Source: JAWLDA01 sp041686855
Lineage (GTDB): Bacteria > Bacillota > Limnochordia > DTU080 > RSA5
DNA: 64,000 nucleotides
Direction of reading: 5' to 3'
Assembly: GCA_041686855.1 (NCBI GenBank)
Contig: JAWLDA010000005.1
Span: 186,001 to 250,000 of the forward strand
Below the pieces are notes generated by a model. The model was given only the letters and a program-made list of their open reading frames with translations. It was not told the origin of the DNA and made no database searches. The position numbers and the translations under genes were made by a program. Shown piece after piece: positions 33,983-44,752 of the stretch; the stretch's first letter is position 1, and each line of letters starts with the position of its first letter.

Positions 33983-35572
33983 TCAGTAGGGTTTGGCGGG
34001 ATGCGAGTGCTTTTCGGCGTCTTTCACCGCTTCGTCGGTGTGGGCGGCTCCGATGGGGGCGCCGTCCTGTGTCATGTCGTCGTTCATGCTCGCCGCTCTG
34101 GCCAGGCCTTCGGCCACTCGGCGACCGTAAGCTGGATCGCACTTGGTGAACATTTCGATCATCCGGTCCTTGATGTGCTGCCGACAGGGCTTTAGCGTAT
34201 TCACCAAGTTGGTGATCAGCTCGTCGCGCTCCCAATCGGTGAGCACCTCGCGGTAAGTGACGCCGGCGTACTTGTAGTCGACCTCCCCGGAGCGCTCAAC
34301 CGTCTCCCGCACGAGGCGTCCCTCTATGCGGGGGGTGTGCTCCCTACCCGAGCGGGTCCCTTCCACGAGCCCGTTGAGTGACGAGGGCTCGTAATTGATA
34401 TGCGGATTCTGACCGGGGGCAGTGTCGACCTGGTACGACATCTGCCCACCCCGCTGATGGGTCGCGACATGCGTCTTAGGCGCGTTGATCGGGAGTTGTA
34501 GGTAGTTACTGCCCACACGGTAGCGCTGGGTGTCCGAGTACGAGAATGTCCGCCCCTGCAGCATCTTATCGTCGGAGAAGTCGAGCCCGTCGACGAGAAC
34601 CCCTGTTCCGAAGGCAGCCTGCTCCACCTCGTTAAAATAATCGATGGGGTTGCGGTCGAGGACCATGCGCCCGACAGGCAAGAAGGGAAACTGATCTTCC
34701 GGCCAAAGCTTGGTGTCGTCGAGGGGATCGAAGTCAAGCTCAGGGTGCTCGCTGTCGTTCATGATCTGGACGCAAAGCTCCCACTCGGGGTAGTCGCCCC
34801 GCTCGATCGCTTCGTAAAGGTCTTGGGTTGCGTGATTATAGTTGCGACCTTGGATTGACTCGGCCTCTGCCTGTGTCAGATTTTTGATGCCCTGCTTTGG
34901 CTCCCAGTGATATTTGACGAGGACGGCTTCGCCGTCGGCGTTCACCCACTTGTAGGTGTTGACGCCCGAGCCCTGCATCTGGCGGTAGTTGGCCGGAATG
35001 CCCCACGGCGAGAAGAGAAAGGTGATCATGTTGAGCGACTCCGGGTGATGCATGATAAAGTCAAAGATGCGCTCGCCGTCTTGGATGTTGGTAATCGGGT
35101 CGGGCTTAAACGCATGGATGAGATCAGGGAACTTGATTGCGTCTCGAATAAAGAAGATTTTGAGGTTGTTGCCGACCAGATCCCAGTTGCCGTCCTCGGT
35201 ATAAAATTTTGTGGCAAACCCTCGAGGATCGCGAAGTGTCTCCGGAGAGTGCCCGCCGTGCGTGACGGTCGAGAAGCGGACGAAGACCGGTGTGCGCTTC
35301 CCTTCCTCCTGAAAGAGCTTGGCTCGCGTGTACTTGGAAATGGGCTCGTTGCCCACACGTCCGTAACTCTCAAAGTAACCGTGTGCCCCCGCGCCGCGGG
35401 CATGGACGACGCGTTCGGGGACCCGTTCTCGGTCAAAGTGCGAGATCTTCTCGATAAAGTGGTAGTTCTCGAGCGTCGCCGGTCCGCGGTTGCCGACAGT
35501 GCGCATGTTTTGATTGTTGGCGACGGGATGTCCCTGCCGGGTGGTCAGGGTCTTGTTGCCATCGTTCTCCAA
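33983..35572 (-). CDS. katA: Heme catalase
   Basis: A 529-residue heme catalase that splits hydrogen peroxide, cytosolic. Visible features are the active-site His region [15 protein letters not shown], the [11 protein letters not shown] and [19 protein letters not shown] blocks around the catalytic Asn, and the heme-ligand Tyr in [14 protein letters not shown] at about residue 342. It starts at TTG 35572, because AGGAGG lies 8 bases upstream, giving [17 protein letters not shown]. The C-terminal extension beyond residue 490 ends in [11 protein letters not shown]. It converges on the M16 operon. It is the second peroxide-scavenging enzyme in the window, with the Mn catalase at 37436. Confidence 0.96.
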   Translation of the reverse strand: MENDGNKTLTTRQGHPVANNQNMRTVGNRGPATLENYHFIEKISHFDRERVPERVVHARGAGAHGYFESYGRVGNEPISKYTRAKLFQEEGKRTPVFVRFSTVTHGGHSPETLRDPRGFATKFYTEDGNWDLVGNNLKIFFIRDAIKFPDLIHAFKPDPITNIQDGERIFDFIMHHPESLNMITFLFSPWGIPANYRQMQGSGVNTYKWVNADGEAVLVKYHWEPKQGIKNLTQAEAESIQGRNYNHATQDLYEAIERGDYPEWELCVQIMNDSEHPELDFDPLDDTKLWPEDQFPFLPVGRMVLDRNPIDYFNEVEQAAFGTGVLVDGLDFSDDKMLQGRTFSYSDTQRYRVGSNYLQLPINAPKTHVATHQRGGQMSYQVDTAPGQNPHINYEPSSLNGLVEGTRSGREHTPRIEGRLVRETVERSGEVDYKYAGVTYREVLTDWERDELITNLVNTLKPCRQHIKDRMIEMFTKCDPAYGRRVAEGLARAASMNDDMTQDGAPIGAAHTDEAVKDAEKHSHPAKPY

Positions 35573-35682
35573 GGCACAAACCTCCTATGACGGTGCATTC
35601 CGTTAAAGAGTTTCCGTGCCCCTTCGCTGTTATACTCCGCACGAACGATGCCGGGCTTGGGCGTGGGTGGCCTGTCCCATCG

Positions 35683-36774
35683 CTACCGTCCCGCCGGCGC
35701 CACCCCGCGATACTGCGGCGGCCAGTACGGCAGGGAAGCCCCCAAGGTCTCAGCCGCCCGTCTGGGCCAGTAGGGGTCGCGTAGGAGTTCGCGCGCCAGG
35801 AGTATGATGTCGGCGTCGCCGCGCTCCAGGATCGACTCCGCCTGCTCGGGTTGGGTGATGAGGCCGACGGCTCCGGTGGCGATCCCGGCCTCGGACCGAA
35901 TCTGGGCAGCGAAAGGCACTTGGTAACCGGGCGCTGCCGGAATCTTCGCCTGTGGCACGGTTCCCCCTGAAGAGGTATCAATCAGGTCAACGGCGAGTGA
36001 TTTGAGCCGGCGGCTCAGTTCGACACTTTGATCGACGTCCCAACCGCCCTCATCGAGCCAATCAGTGGCGGAGATGCGGACCCAGAGGGGGAGTCGCTCC
36101 GGCCAGACTCGCCGTACGGCTTGGACCACCTCTGTGAGGAGGCGGATGCGTCCCTCAAAGGAGCCACCGTACGCGTCCGTGCGTCGGTTAGTCACCGGCG
36201 ATAGGAATTGGTGCAGCAGGTATCCGTGCGCCGCGTGAATCTCGACGACGTCGAATCCCGCCTCCAGTGAGCGACGGGCCGCGGATGCGAACGAGGCGAC
36301 GACCTCCTTGATTCCTCCCGCGTCGAGTTGGTTCGGTATTGGATCTCCTTCGTTAAAAGGGATCGGGCTGGGAGCGACCGGCTGCCAGCCCCCTGCCTCC
36401 CGAGGGACGGGGCCGCGCCCTTCCCAGGGTCTGTAGGTCGACGCCTTCCGGCCGGCATGAGCCAGCTGGATCGCGGGAACGGCCCCTTGGCTGCGAATAA
36501 ACGCGGTGACTCTCGCCAAGGGTTCGACGTGGCGCTCTTCCCAAATGCCGAGGTCGTTAGGGCTGATCCGGCCCTCAGGCGTCACGGCGGTCGCTTCGGC
36601 CATCACCAGACCGGCCCCGCCGACGGCACGGCTGCCGAGATGGACGAGGTGCCAGTCGTTGGCGATACCGTCTTCGCAGGTGTACTGGCACATGGGTGAG
36701 ACGGCGATTCGGTTGCGCAGAGTGATGTCGCGCATCCGTAGGGATGTAAACAGTCGTGGTTGCGATCCGTGCAT
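35683..36774 (-). CDS. Old Yellow Enzyme family NADPH:flavin ene-reductase (NamA/YqjM type)
   Basis: A 363-residue FMN-dependent ene-reductase. It has the YqjM-class features: SPMCQYT with the redox-tuning Cys near residue 28, AIQLAHAGRKAS, the catalytic HAAHGYLLHQFLSP His pair and TNRRTDAYGGSFEGR. It acts on alpha,beta-unsaturated carbonyls, often as a stress or detoxification enzyme. The start is taken as ATG 36774 with GGGAG 8 bases upstream; the frame extends to 36798. It lies downstream of the coat-protein genes, behind the terminator at 36811. Confidence 0.92.
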   Translation of the reverse strand: MHGSQPRLFTSLRMRDITLRNRIAVSPMCQYTCEDGIANDWHLVHLGSRAVGGAGLVMAEATAVTPEGRISPNDLGIWEERHVEPLARVTAFIRSQGAVPAIQLAHAGRKASTYRPWEGRGPVPREAGGWQPVAPSPIPFNEGDPIPNQLDAGGIKEVVASFASAARRSLEAGFDVVEIHAAHGYLLHQFLSPVTNRRTDAYGGSFEGRIRLLTEVVQAVRRVWPERLPLWVRISATDWLDEGGWDVDQSVELSRRLKSLAVDLIDTSSGGTVPQAKIPAAPGYQVPFAAQIRSEAGIATGAVGLITQPEQAESILERGDADIILLARELLRDPYWPRRAAETLGASLPYWPPQYRGVAPAGR

Positions 36775-36810
36775 TAAAGTACACTCCCGGCTTGTCATCG
36801 ATTATGGTAC

Positions 36811-36851
36811 AAAAAGGAGCCCCTCGCTGACGCTGGTTCGGCGAGGGGCTC
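36811..36851 (-). terminator. Rho-independent terminator after the coat-F gene
   Basis: GAGCCCCTCGC (36817-36827) and GCGAGGGGCTC (36841-36851) form a perfect 11-bp stem. On the minus strand it is followed by five Ts (36815-36811), so it terminates the Mn catalase/coat-protein unit. Confidence 0.88.
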
Positions 36852-36888
36852 TCCGATTCCTAGTTGGATATCATGGCACAAGGATGCC

Positions 36889-37149
36889 TTACACGGGTGT
36901 CGGCGTTGCGTAAAACTCTTTGATCCTTTGAATCTCCTCTTGGCCCGCCTGGGAAGCGGGGAGATACCACTGCCGCTCAGCCGCCAGTTCAAACATCTGG
37001 AACTGGGACTTCTCGCCTTCGGTTACCAATTGCATGAGGGTTTGTCTCAGTTTGGGATTGGACGACTCGAGGCAGGCCTTCAGTGTACCGGCCGTGCTGT
37101 GTTTCATCATGTCGAGGGCGTCACTGGCGATGTCTTTATCGGAAAGCAT
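36889..37149 (-). CDS. Coat F-like spore protein
   Basis: An 86-residue helical protein of the coat-F type (ferritin-like helical pair). It has DIASDALDMMKHSTAGTLKA near the N-terminus and a C-terminal FELAAERQWYLPASQAGQEE segment typical of these proteins, which often end in a YxxA-like motif. ATG start at 37149, preceded by GGAGGTGAT, the full anti-ribosome complement, 5 bases away; the frame to 37260 is discarded. Last gene of a group with a 63-residue relative and the Mn catalase. Location in spores is inferred from homologues. Confidence 0.75.
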   Translation of the reverse strand: MLSDKDIASDALDMMKHSTAGTLKACLESSNPKLRQTLMQLVTEGEKSQFQMFELAAERQWYLPASQAGQEEIQRIKEFYATPTPV

Positions 37150-37169
37150 GCGAATCACCTCCGGGGCGT

Positions 37170-37361
37170 TTATTGAAGAAAGCTCATGAGCTGGTCTGCT
37201 TTCTTTTGGCACTTGGCGCTCTCGGTTTGCAGCATCTGTTTCAGTTGAGGGTCTTGGCACTGCTCGGAGTACGTTCCAAACTTCGTCGACGCCAACTGCG
37301 CCTCACCGACCAAGTGACGGAGATACTGTAGCTCCATCTGAGTCGTTTGAGTCTGCGGCAT
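37170..37361 (-). CDS. Small coat-F-like protein
   Basis: A 63-residue helical protein (MPQTQTTQMELQYLRHLVGE onward) with conserved-looking cysteines in YSEQCQDPQLK and SAKCQKKADQ. It resembles a half coat-F unit and has an excellent AAGGAGGTG ribosome site before ATG 37361. It sits 20 bp upstream of the coat-F-like gene and 74 bp downstream of the Mn catalase gene, same strand. Function unknown; a structural or packing role in spores is inference. Confidence 0.7.
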   Translation of the reverse strand: MPQTQTTQMELQYLRHLVGEAQLASTKFGTYSEQCQDPQLKQMLQTESAKCQKKADQLMSFLQ

Positions 37362-37435
37362 TGGGCGTGCACCTCCTTTATTAGGTTTCCCTCTTCACGC
37401 ACAAGAGTGAGTATCAGCCTATCACTAGTCGATAC

Positions 37436-38302
37436 TTACGCCTTTCCGTTGCTTCCGTTGGCCCCGACCGGTACGGGCGCCTTGGTGGTGCCGAACACTT
37501 TCGGATTACCGGCGCCCAGCTCAGGAGCGGGTCCGAGGGGTCCGGGATTCTCGATGTACTCGAAGTTTGACTTCCCATCCATCGACTGGCCGCTCGCCCA
37601 CCGTCCCTCGCCGCTCTGGGTTCCGGCCGAGCAGTTCCAAAACTGGTACGCTACCTCAGACTTCTCCAGTTCCTGCGGGAAGCCGACGCTGGGAACGGGA
37701 GTGAGCTCGAGGCCTTCTTTCTCAATCTCTTCGATGGCTGCCATCCACTGGTTCTGGTGCATGGTGTCTCGGGCGATTAAGAATGAGAGCATGTCCTTGA
37801 CACCGGCATCATCGGTGAGCTCGTAGAGGCGACATACCTGTAGACGCCCCTGCGACTCAGCGTTGAGGTTGGCACGGAAGTCCGCCAAAAGGTTACCGCT
37901 GCTGATGGTGTACCGGGAGTTGAACGGGTAGCCGGCGCTGTCCGTAGGCGTGGCGCCCAGCCCGCCGACGATCACATGCTGCGGGTTCATGCCGCCCATG
38001 ACGGCCCCGACCAACGGGTTGGACTGTGCCGCCTGGTCTTGATCGACCGGCGAACCCTCCAACAGGCGGGCGATCATCGTGGCGAGCATCTCGACGTGGG
38101 CAATCTCTTCGGTTCCGATGTCCAGGAGCATGTCGCGGTACTTGGCAGGCCCGCGGCAGTTCCACCCCTGGAAAAGGTACTGCACCATGACGGTCATCTC
38201 GCCGAATTGGCCGCCAAGCACTTCTTGGAGCTTCTTGGCGTAGACCGGATCGGGTTTGTCTGGCTTCGCCTCATATTGAAGACGTTTGTCATGAAAGAAC
38301 AA
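37436..38302 (-). CDS. Manganese (non-heme) catalase
   Basis: A 288-residue dimanganese catalase, probably spore-associated. The start is TTG 38302, giving MFFHDKRLQYEAKP, because GGGAGGGG lies just upstream and this matches the family N-terminus; the frame to 38374 is extra. Metal ligands are visible in order: Glu in LGGQFGEMTVMVQY, Glu and His in IGTEEIAHVEML, and His in ARDTMHQNQWMAAIEE. The C-terminal tail (GPLGPAPELGAGNP) is flexible, as usual. It is the first gene of the group with two coat-like genes. The upstream 200 bp hold three exact 14-bp repeats. Confidence 0.94.
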   Translation of the reverse strand: MFFHDKRLQYEAKPDKPDPVYAKKLQEVLGGQFGEMTVMVQYLFQGWNCRGPAKYRDMLLDIGTEEIAHVEMLATMIARLLEGSPVDQDQAAQSNPLVGAVMGGMNPQHVIVGGLGATPTDSAGYPFNSRYTISSGNLLADFRANLNAESQGRLQVCRLYELTDDAGVKDMLSFLIARDTMHQNQWMAAIEEIEKEGLELTPVPSVGFPQELEKSEVAYQFWNCSAGTQSGEGRWASGQSMDGKSNFEYIENPGPLGPAPELGAGNPKVFGTTKAPVPVGANGSNGKA

Positions 38303-38396
38303 TTTCCAAATCCCCTCCCCACAAGTGTTAACGATTGGTAGGCTCTCCGGCGCGGGGGTGGGTATGCACGGCAAGATCTGACAGGCGAGATGGATC

Positions 38397-38438
38397 GCGT
38401 GACGGTCTTAGCGTGACGGTCTTAGCGTGACGGTCTTA
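38397..38438. repeat. Three exact 14-bp tandem repeats
   Basis: GCGTGACGGTCTTA occurs three times in a row without mismatch, in the gap between divergent Mn catalase and the hydroxyacid dehydrogenase gene. Confidence 0.97.
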
Positions 38439-38523
38439 TTAGAGGGAAGGAAGTGTCTGGGTTCACCCTAAAGTAGATGAAGAACGAGTTTGACAAGCCT
38501 TTTGGGTGGAGCGTGATGCTGAA

Positions 38524-39465
38524 TTGGACGTACTCATTACGGCCTCGCTGAGCGAGGATGTTCGCCGTCTCGTGAACGAGACGGTGCAGCGCGCCGGCGC
38601 GGGCGCTACGTTTGAGAAGGATTTGCGGCAGGTGAGCGTGCAGCCCGACGTCATCTTTGGCAACGTCTCGGTTGACTTTGCGTTGGAGCAGCCGAAACTA
38701 CGCTGGGTGCAAACGGTCTCTGCAGGAATTGATGCGTTCTCGGCGCGCGCTGACGAGATTCCTGAGGAGCTCCTCATCACCAACGGATCAGGGACGTACG
38801 GCCCTGGCGGCGGCGATCACGTCATGGCGATGATGCTCTTTTTCACACGGGCTCTCGGCACGTATTGGGATAACAAAAAGCGCGGCCTTTGGCAACCGCG
38901 CCTTGCCTCCATGAGTCGCTTGCTGGGGCAGAGGTTGGTCGTGTTGGGGCTTGGAGATTTGGGGCTTAACGTGGCCCGCCGGGCCAAGGCGTTCGGCATG
39001 TACGTGATCGGCGTAAAGCGGACGCCCGAACACGTGGCTGAGGTCGATGAGGTCGTCACCGTCGACGAGATCGAGCGTGTCCTCCCAGGAGCGGATCACG
39101 TCGCGATCACGCTCCCACATACGAATGCGACGCGGCATCTCTTGAGCCGCGAGCGCCTCGCTCTCCTGCCTCCGACGGCGTATCTTTATAACATCGGGCG
39201 CGGCGCAGTCGTCGACGAGGATGCCCTCGTTGAGGCGCTGCAAAGCGGTCGTCTGGCGGGAGCGGGACTCGACGTCTTCACGACCGAGCCACTCCCAGAG
39301 GAGCACCCGTTTTGGGCGATGGAGAACGTGTTGATCACGCCGCATGTGGGCGCGAACACGCCCCATGATCATGACATTGCCGCAGAGATTTTCCTGCAGA
39401 ACTGGCAGCGCTTCGTGGCCGGTGAACCCCTCATGAATCGGGTCGACCTCCAATTGGGGTACTGA
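38524..39465 (+). CDS. D-2-hydroxyacid dehydrogenase
   Basis: A 313-residue NAD(P)-dependent dehydrogenase. Motifs are VVLGLGDLGLNVARR (nucleotide site), the catalytic Arg region YNIGRGAVVDEDAL, Glu in TEPLPEEHPFW and the catalytic His in ITPHVGANTPHD. The start is set at TTG 38524 (MDVLITASLSED), with GGTGGAG about 12 bases upstream; a GTG at 38506 is the alternative. It acts on an unknown 2-oxo acid. The stop codon touches the stop of the convergent MFS gene with no base between (39465/39466). Confidence 0.9.
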   Translation: MDVLITASLSEDVRRLVNETVQRAGAGATFEKDLRQVSVQPDVIFGNVSVDFALEQPKLRWVQTVSAGIDAFSARADEIPEELLITNGSGTYGPGGGDHVMAMMLFFTRALGTYWDNKKRGLWQPRLASMSRLLGQRLVVLGLGDLGLNVARRAKAFGMYVIGVKRTPEHVAEVDEVVTVDEIERVLPGADHVAITLPHTNATRHLLSRERLALLPPTAYLYNIGRGAVVDEDALVEALQSGRLAGAGLDVFTTEPLPEEHPFWAMENVLITPHVGANTPHDHDIAAEIFLQNWQRFVAGEPLMNRVDLQLGY

Positions 39466-40710
39466 TTACGCCGATGCTTGAGTCGTGCCGGCGTCAGCTT
39501 TGCCGCGGTGGGCGGTGCTCAACCAGACGGCGCTGCTGACGAATAAGACGAGCGCTCCGGCTGCGTACATCCATGTGAACCCAAATGCCTCCGCAATGAA
39601 CCCCCCAACGGTGGAGCCGAGGATGATGCCGATGTCGAATGCGTTGGTCATTCCGGCAGCGGCCATCGCTCGGCTCTGGGTCGCGCGCTCGACGAGCTGA
39701 GTCCAAAGCAGCGTTTGGCAGGTTCCGTGGCCGACTCCCATCAGCAGCGCTCCGCCAAAAAAGGTGAGCGGCGTTGTTCCGGTGGCGAGCGTCAGCAAGC
39801 CGGCGAGGAGAAGGAGGAATCCCGGTGCACCGACGAGGCGGGCGCCAAACCGGTCGATCGCTTGACCGGAGAGGAGTCGCAGGCTCATCGAGCCGAGCGC
39901 AAAGGCCGAAAAGAAAAGCCCTGGGTTAGCGACACCGAGCGTCGTGCCGTGCACGGCTGCGAAGGTAAAGATCATCCCGAAATTGAGTGTCACGGTTAGG
40001 TTGACGAGGAGTATGACGAGGACGTCCCGATCGCGCCACGGGGAAGCAGTCCGCCCCTCAGCGTCAGCCGCTCCGGACGCCTCGGAAGCGGTGCCTTCTC
40101 GCATTAAACTGCGAGCCGTACGATCGTCGGAGCCGATCGGGAGGCGATCCTCCGGCAGGTCGCGTACGGAGCGCAGGAGGAAGAGCGCACCGAGCGCGGC
40201 GAGGATGGCGCCGGCGACCACGAGGCGCATTCCCCCGATGTGTAGAAGCGTAATGCCGATCGAGGGCGCGACGAGGAGGCTGGAACTCGTGGCGGCTCCG
40301 TGCAAGCCGATCGTTCGACCGCGCTCGCTCGGCGAGCAGCGGTCTACAAGCATCAGAGGGATGGCCATAATGAAACCTGCCGGCATCAGCGCGTGGACGA
40401 CGCGCAACAGGGCGAGCCATCCGGTACTGGTTGTCACAAGGTAGGCGAGCGGGCCGACGATGCCGCCCACGGCGGCCAATCGAACGATCAAGCCTAGGCC
40501 ACGGCGGTTGGCCAGGTGCGCTAGAAGGGGGCGGGCCAGAAAGGAAGCGCCCGAAAAGGCGCCCATCAACAAACCGATCTCGCTGCTGCTGCCGCCCCGT
40601 TCGGCGAGGTAGACGGGAAAAGCGCCTAGGATAAAGTCGTAGTTGTAGAATAAAAGGAGCGCCGATGCAATGAGCATCGCCCGCTCCCGTCGCACTCCTA
40701 TTTGCTTCAT
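39466..40710 (-). CDS. MFS transporter
   Basis: A 414-residue carrier with about 12 hydrophobic segments, starting [16 protein letters not shown]. Features include [22 protein letters not shown] (loop 2-3, typical of MFS_1) and [23 protein letters not shown] 40710 overlaps the dehydratase stop as ATGA, so translation is coupled to the xylonate-type dehydratase gene. That makes uptake or export of a sugar acid plausible, as inference. A long central loop of about 50 residues is charged. It converges stop to stop with the hydroxyacid dehydrogenase gene. Confidence 0.87.
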   Translation of the reverse strand: MKQIGVRRERAMLIASALLLFYNYDFILGAFPVYLAERGGSSSEIGLLMGAFSGASFLARPLLAHLANRRGLGLIVRLAAVGGIVGPLAYLVTTSTGWLALLRVVHALMPAGFIMAIPLMLVDRCSPSERGRTIGLHGAATSSSLLVAPSIGITLLHIGGMRLVVAGAILAALGALFLLRSVRDLPEDRLPIGSDDRTARSLMREGTASEASGAADAEGRTASPWRDRDVLVILLVNLTVTLNFGMIFTFAAVHGTTLGVANPGLFFSAFALGSMSLRLLSGQAIDRFGARLVGAPGFLLLLAGLLTLATGTTPLTFFGGALLMGVGHGTCQTLLWTQLVERATQSRAMAAAGMTNAFDIGIILGSTVGGFIAEAFGFTWMYAAGALVLFVSSAVWLSTAHRGKADAGTTQASA

Positions 40711-42692
40711 TCGTTCGGCTGAACCACACTCCATCCCGCTTCGAGCGCGGCGACAATCGAGTCGACGTCGTAGACACAGCCACCCCACGTGCCGCCGCTC
40801 ACCCGCTGCAGAGCGGCCCAAAGTCGTGTCTCGGGCGGGAGCCCCTCGTCCGGTTGCACCTTGGGATGAACGGTACGCTCGGCGAGCAACTGCTCGGCCT
40901 CATCGGGCTGGAGCCGACCGCTCTTGGTCCCGACCAAGTTGACGGAGCCGGTGAGGTTGACACAGTCGACGACGAGCTCGATGAGGTCTCCGTCTCGCAC
41001 TTTGCCGATCGGACCGCCGGCAAGCGCTTCGGGTCCCACGTGGCCGATACAGGCGCCGGTGGAGACGCCCGAGAAGCGGGCGTCGGTGAGCACGGCCACG
41101 TCCTTGCCAAAGGGGAGGTAGCGCAGTGCGATCGTAATTTGGGCCACCTCTTCCATGCCGGAGCCCATGGGACCGCGCCCAACAAGGACGATCACGTCAC
41201 CCGCTCGAATCGGCTCAGCGCCCTGCCCTTTGATGGCGGCGTTGGCTTCTCGCTCCGTCGTAAAGACGCGGGCCCGTCCTACTTTGCGGTACACTCCATC
41301 CTCATCGAGGAGGCTGGGATCGATCGCCGTGCTTTTGATGACGGAGCCTTGTGGGGCGAGGTTGCCAGTGGGGAACGTGACCGTACTGGTCAACCCTTTG
41401 GACTTGGCCCGGTCGGCGTCCATAATCACATCGTCGGGATCGATTCCGTCCGCCTCGTGGAGACGGGCTCGCAAAAGCCTCCGTCGCTCGCTCCCTTCCC
41501 ACCAGTCGAGAGCGTCGTTCCACGTATGTCCAGAAGCGGTGAGGCATGTGCCGTCGATCAGGTTCATCCGCCGCAAGTGCAGCATCACTTCGGGGACTCC
41601 GCCGGCAAGGAAGACCCGCACCGTGGGATGGTACATGGGGCCGTTGGGTAGGACATCGACGATCCGAGGCACCTTGGCGTTCACGCGCTGCCAGTCTTCT
41701 ACCGTGGGGCGGCGCAAGCCCGCAGCATGGGCGATCGCGGGAATGTGCAAGAGCAGATTCGTCGAGCCCCCGAACGCCGCATGGACGACCATGGCGTTGT
41801 GAATCGCCGCCTCTGTGAGGATATCCGCCAGCGTCAGCCCTCGGGATTCGAGCGCAGCTACGGCGGCCGCTGCCCGGCGAGCGCCGGAGAGCCAAATCTC
41901 TTGTCCGGAGGGGGCCAAGGCGGAGTGGGGCAGGGCCATCCCGAGCGCTTCCGCCACCACTTGGGCTGTCGCTGCGGTGCCGAGGAACTGGCACCCACCC
42001 CCCGGACTGGCGCAGGTGCGACAACCGAGCTCGGCCGCCTCTTCGAGGGTGATCTCCCCGTGGGCGTAACGGGCGCCGACGCTTTGGATCCTCCCGGCAT
42101 CCTCGCCCGAGGTCGGCGGCAGGGTGACGCCGCCGGGGATCACTACCGACGGGAGTTGTTTCACCCCGGCGAGGGCGATCATCATAGCGGGCAGGCCCTT
42201 GTCGCACGTGCCGACGCCGACGATGCCTTTGCGCGTCGGCAGTGAGCGGACCAGGCGTCGCAAGACGACCGCAGCATCGTTGCGATAGGCCAAGCTGTCG
42301 AACATGCCGGGGGTGCCTTGTGAACGTCCGTCGCAGGGATCGCTGCAGTAGGCCGAGTAGGGAATGTGCCCCATCTCTTTAAGGGAGCGAGCGCACGCGT
42401 CGACGAGGAGGCCGACCTCCCAGTGCCCTGTGTGATAGCCGAGTGCGATCGGCTCCCCGTCAGGGTCGCGCAGGCCTCCCATCGTGCTGAGAATGAGAAA
42501 CTCTCTCCCCGTCAGCTTGGTGGGATCCCAACCCATGCCGACGTTTTGGCTGAGGCGAAAGAGGTCGCCGCTCGGCGCTTCGAGGAGCATTTCGCGCGTG
42601 AAGGGCAGCCGTCCCGCCGGACCGTCTGCATGTGTGATCACGTTGTACTCGTCACGATTCTCAGTGGTGTAAAGCGTCTCCATTGGAGTCAT
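40707..42692 (-). CDS. YjhG/YagF-type D-xylonate dehydratase (IlvD/Edd family)
   Basis: A 661-residue Fe-S dehydratase. It matches the 650-residue YagF/YjhG branch rather than ordinary Ilv[18 protein letters not shown] near the N-terminus, [49 protein letters not shown] and [17 protein letters not shown], the Cys residues of which would bind the cluster. Also [20 protein letters not shown] and [16 protein letters not shown] [16 protein letters not shown]. The start is ATG 42692 after GAGGCGAGG. The enzyme should dehydrate an aldonic acid such as D-xylonate to a 2-keto-3-deoxy acid. It lies 17 bp after the ABC exporter gene and overlaps the MFS gene. Confidence 0.93.
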   Translation of the reverse strand: MTPMETLYTTENRDEYNVITHADGPAGRLPFTREMLLEAPSGDLFRLSQNVGMGWDPTKLTGREFLILSTMGGLRDPDGEPIALGYHTGHWEVGLLVDACARSLKEMGHIPYSAYCSDPCDGRSQGTPGMFDSLAYRNDAAVVLRRLVRSLPTRKGIVGVGTCDKGLPAMMIALAGVKQLPSVVIPGGVTLPPTSGEDAGRIQSVGARYAHGEITLEEAAELGCRTCASPGGGCQFLGTAATAQVVAEALGMALPHSALAPSGQEIWLSGARRAAAAVAALESRGLTLADILTEAAIHNAMVVHAAFGGSTNLLLHIPAIAHAAGLRRPTVEDWQRVNAKVPRIVDVLPNGPMYHPTVRVFLAGGVPEVMLHLRRMNLIDGTCLTASGHTWNDALDWWEGSERRRLLRARLHEADGIDPDDVIMDADRAKSKGLTSTVTFPTGNLAPQGSVIKSTAIDPSLLDEDGVYRKVGRARVFTTEREANAAIKGQGAEPIRAGDVIVLVGRGPMGSGMEEVAQITIALRYLPFGKDVAVLTDARFSGVSTGACIGHVGPEALAGGPIGKVRDGDLIELVVDCVNLTGSVNLVGTKSGRLQPDEAEQLLAERTVHPKVQPDEGLPPETRLWAALQRVSGGTWGGCVYDVDSIVAALEAGWSVVQPNE

Positions 42693-42709
42693 ACGTTCGC
42701 CTCGCCTCA

Positions 42710-44494
42710 CTAGGCCGAATTCGCTGCGTATTGCCGAGCGTAGAGTCGTCGGTAGGTCCCGTCTTCGTTAATCAGTTGTTCGTGGTTGCCGAACTGGGAG
42801 ATGCGGCCGCCTTCGAGTACGCAGATGTTGGTTGCGTCGCGGATCGTCGAGAGTCTGTGTGCGATGACCAACGTGGTGCGCCCCACCATCAGCTTTTGGA
42901 GCGCTTCTTGAATGAGGCTCTCGGTCTCGACGTCGACGGCTGAAGTGGCCTCGTCGAGAATGAGGATCGGGGCATCCTTGAGGATTGCTCGAGCGATGGA
43001 GAGCCGTTGCTTTTGTCCCCCGGAGAGGCGGACGCCGCGCTCACCGATATGAGTGTCGTACCCTTGCGGCAGCTTAGCGATGAACTCGTGCGCGTTGGCA
43101 ACCTTAGCGGCCTCGATGGCATCCTCGGGGCTCTTGCCCGGATTGCTGTAGAGGATGTTGTCAAGGACGGTGCCGTTGAACAAGAACGTGTCCTGCAGCA
43201 CCATACTGATGTTGTGTCGCAGGGACTGAAGGTTGATCTCCTTGAGGTCGACGCCGTCTAACGTAATGCGCCCGGCCGTCGGATCATAAAAGCGGGGAAT
43301 GAGGCTCGCAACCGTACTCTTGCCCACACCGGTCGGCCCGACCACCGCGAGTGACTCGCCCGGTTTGATAACGAATGAGATGTCGTGCAGGACCGGCACG
43401 TCTTCGCTGTAGCCGAAATCGACGTTGTGGAACGCGATCTCACCCTCGACGTTTTTGAGCGTGCGGGCGTCCTTCGCCTCTTTCACGTCGGACTCCACGA
43501 CGAGGATGTCCGAGACCCGCTCGGCCCCGGCGAGTGCCATTTGTACCTGCTCGTTCATCCGGGCCAACAACATTATGGGTTGGTAGAACATACTGAGGTA
43601 CAGAAGGAAGGCGACCAAGTCTTCGATAGGCAATGAGCCGCGCAGCGCTGCCATTCCACCAAAGTAGATGATGATAATGGTCCCCATCGTACCGACGAAT
43701 TCGACGGATGGGTGATACACGGCCATGATCTTGAGGGCGCGCAAAAGGTCGGCCGTATACCGGCGTGAGCGGTTGGCGACGCGCTTCCCCTCGTGGCGCT
43801 CCCGAGTAAAGATGAGGATCTCTTTGATGCCGGAGATATTGTCCTGCAAGATCGCGTTAAACTCGGCGAGCTTCTCCTGGGCCGCTTTAAAGGCGGAGCG
43901 CATGTGTTTGCTGAAACCGAGGACGACAAAGAGGAGAAGGGGAATCGGAAGCAGCGTCAGTAGCGCGAGCTCGACATTGAGGTAGAGCAAAATACCTGTA
44001 ATGCCGACGATCAGGAACGTGTTGACGATCAGGTCCGGAATGTTGTGCGCCACCAACGGCTCAATGTGGTTGGTGTCGTTGACGAGTCGGGACATGATCT
44101 CACCCGTCTGCTTGTCGTGGTAGTAGCGGAGTGAGAGCTTCTGCAGGTGCTGGTAGACAAAGACTCGTAGATCGCTGACGAAGTTCCACGCCATGACGTG
44201 AGCGACGTAGCTCATAAAAAACTGGCAGATGCCGCGCAGGATGTGAGCGACGGCAAAGATTCCGGCCAATAGGCCGATACGCCCGGCGAGGCCGCTCGCG
44301 GCGAGGCGCTCGGCAAAGTCCAAGCTGAGGGCGAGCGCGCCCGCCTCCTCGGATTGGAGAATCATTAAGACCTCACGAATGATCCAGGGACCAATCAAGT
44401 TGAGGGCCGTGACGCCCAAGGTGGCCAGAATCACAACGACCATGTGCTTGCGGTATGGGCGGAAGAATGCCCGCAGTCGCCATAACGCTTCCAT
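42710..44494 (-). CDS. ABC exporter, fused permease and ATPase
   Basis: A 594-residue half-transporter. A six-helix permease domain covers about residues 15-320. The ATPase domain has Walker [10 protein letters not shown] near 385, signature [12 protein letters not shown] near 491, Walker [13 protein letters not shown] near 516 and the switch His in VIAHRLS. It belongs to the MdlB/MsbA-like multidrug or lipid exporters and would work as a homodimer unless paired elsewhere. ATG 44494 with AGGAGG upstream. First gene of a three-gene minus-strand unit with the dehydratase and MFS genes; a functional link is not obvious. Confidence 0.93.
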   Translation of the reverse strand: MEALWRLRAFFRPYRKHMVVVILATLGVTALNLIGPWIIREVLMILQSEEAGALALSLDFAERLAASGLAGRIGLLAGIFAVAHILRGICQFFMSYVAHVMAWNFVSDLRVFVYQHLQKLSLRYYHDKQTGEIMSRLVNDTNHIEPLVAHNIPDLIVNTFLIVGITGILLYLNVELALLTLLPIPLLLFVVLGFSKHMRSAFKAAQEKLAEFNAILQDNISGIKEILIFTRERHEGKRVANRSRRYTADLLRALKIMAVYHPSVEFVGTMGTIIIIYFGGMAALRGSLPIEDLVAFLLYLSMFYQPIMLLARMNEQVQMALAGAERVSDILVVESDVKEAKDARTLKNVEGEIAFHNVDFGYSEDVPVLHDISFVIKPGESLAVVGPTGVGKSTVASLIPRFYDPTAGRITLDGVDLKEINLQSLRHNISMVLQDTFLFNGTVLDNILYSNPGKSPEDAIEAAKVANAHEFIAKLPQGYDTHIGERGVRLSGGQKQRLSIARAILKDAPILILDEATSAVDVETESLIQEALQKLMVGRTTLVIAHRLSTIRDATNICVLEGGRISQFGNHEQLINEDGTYRRLYARQYAANSA

Positions 44495-44638
44495 TTGGCA
44501 ACCTCCTAAAATACCCTTTGAACTTTAATTAAGTTCCATTCGACGTCGGAGCCCTTCGGGCCTTCGAATAGAGGGAAGTGCAGCCCAGCGCTCGAACTTC
44601 AAGTGACGGGTGCGCCCAACGTGTCGAACGATTCACAG

Positions 44639-44710
44639 AGTAACTACGATAGTAACTACGATAGTAACTACGAGAGTAACTAAGAGTGTAACTGGAAGAG
44701 CAACTGTGTT
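44639..44710. repeat. 12-bp tandem repeat, about six units
   Basis: AGTAACTACGAT repeats six times with growing divergence in the divergent gap between the ABC exporter and the MFS gene at 44753. The same gap has small hairpins (GAACTT-TAATT-AAGTTC and GCCC-TTC-GGGC near 44519-44560). Confidence 0.93.
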
Positions 44711-44752
44711 AATGAGGGCGGCTCTCTCCTAAACGAGGTGGACACCACTTCC

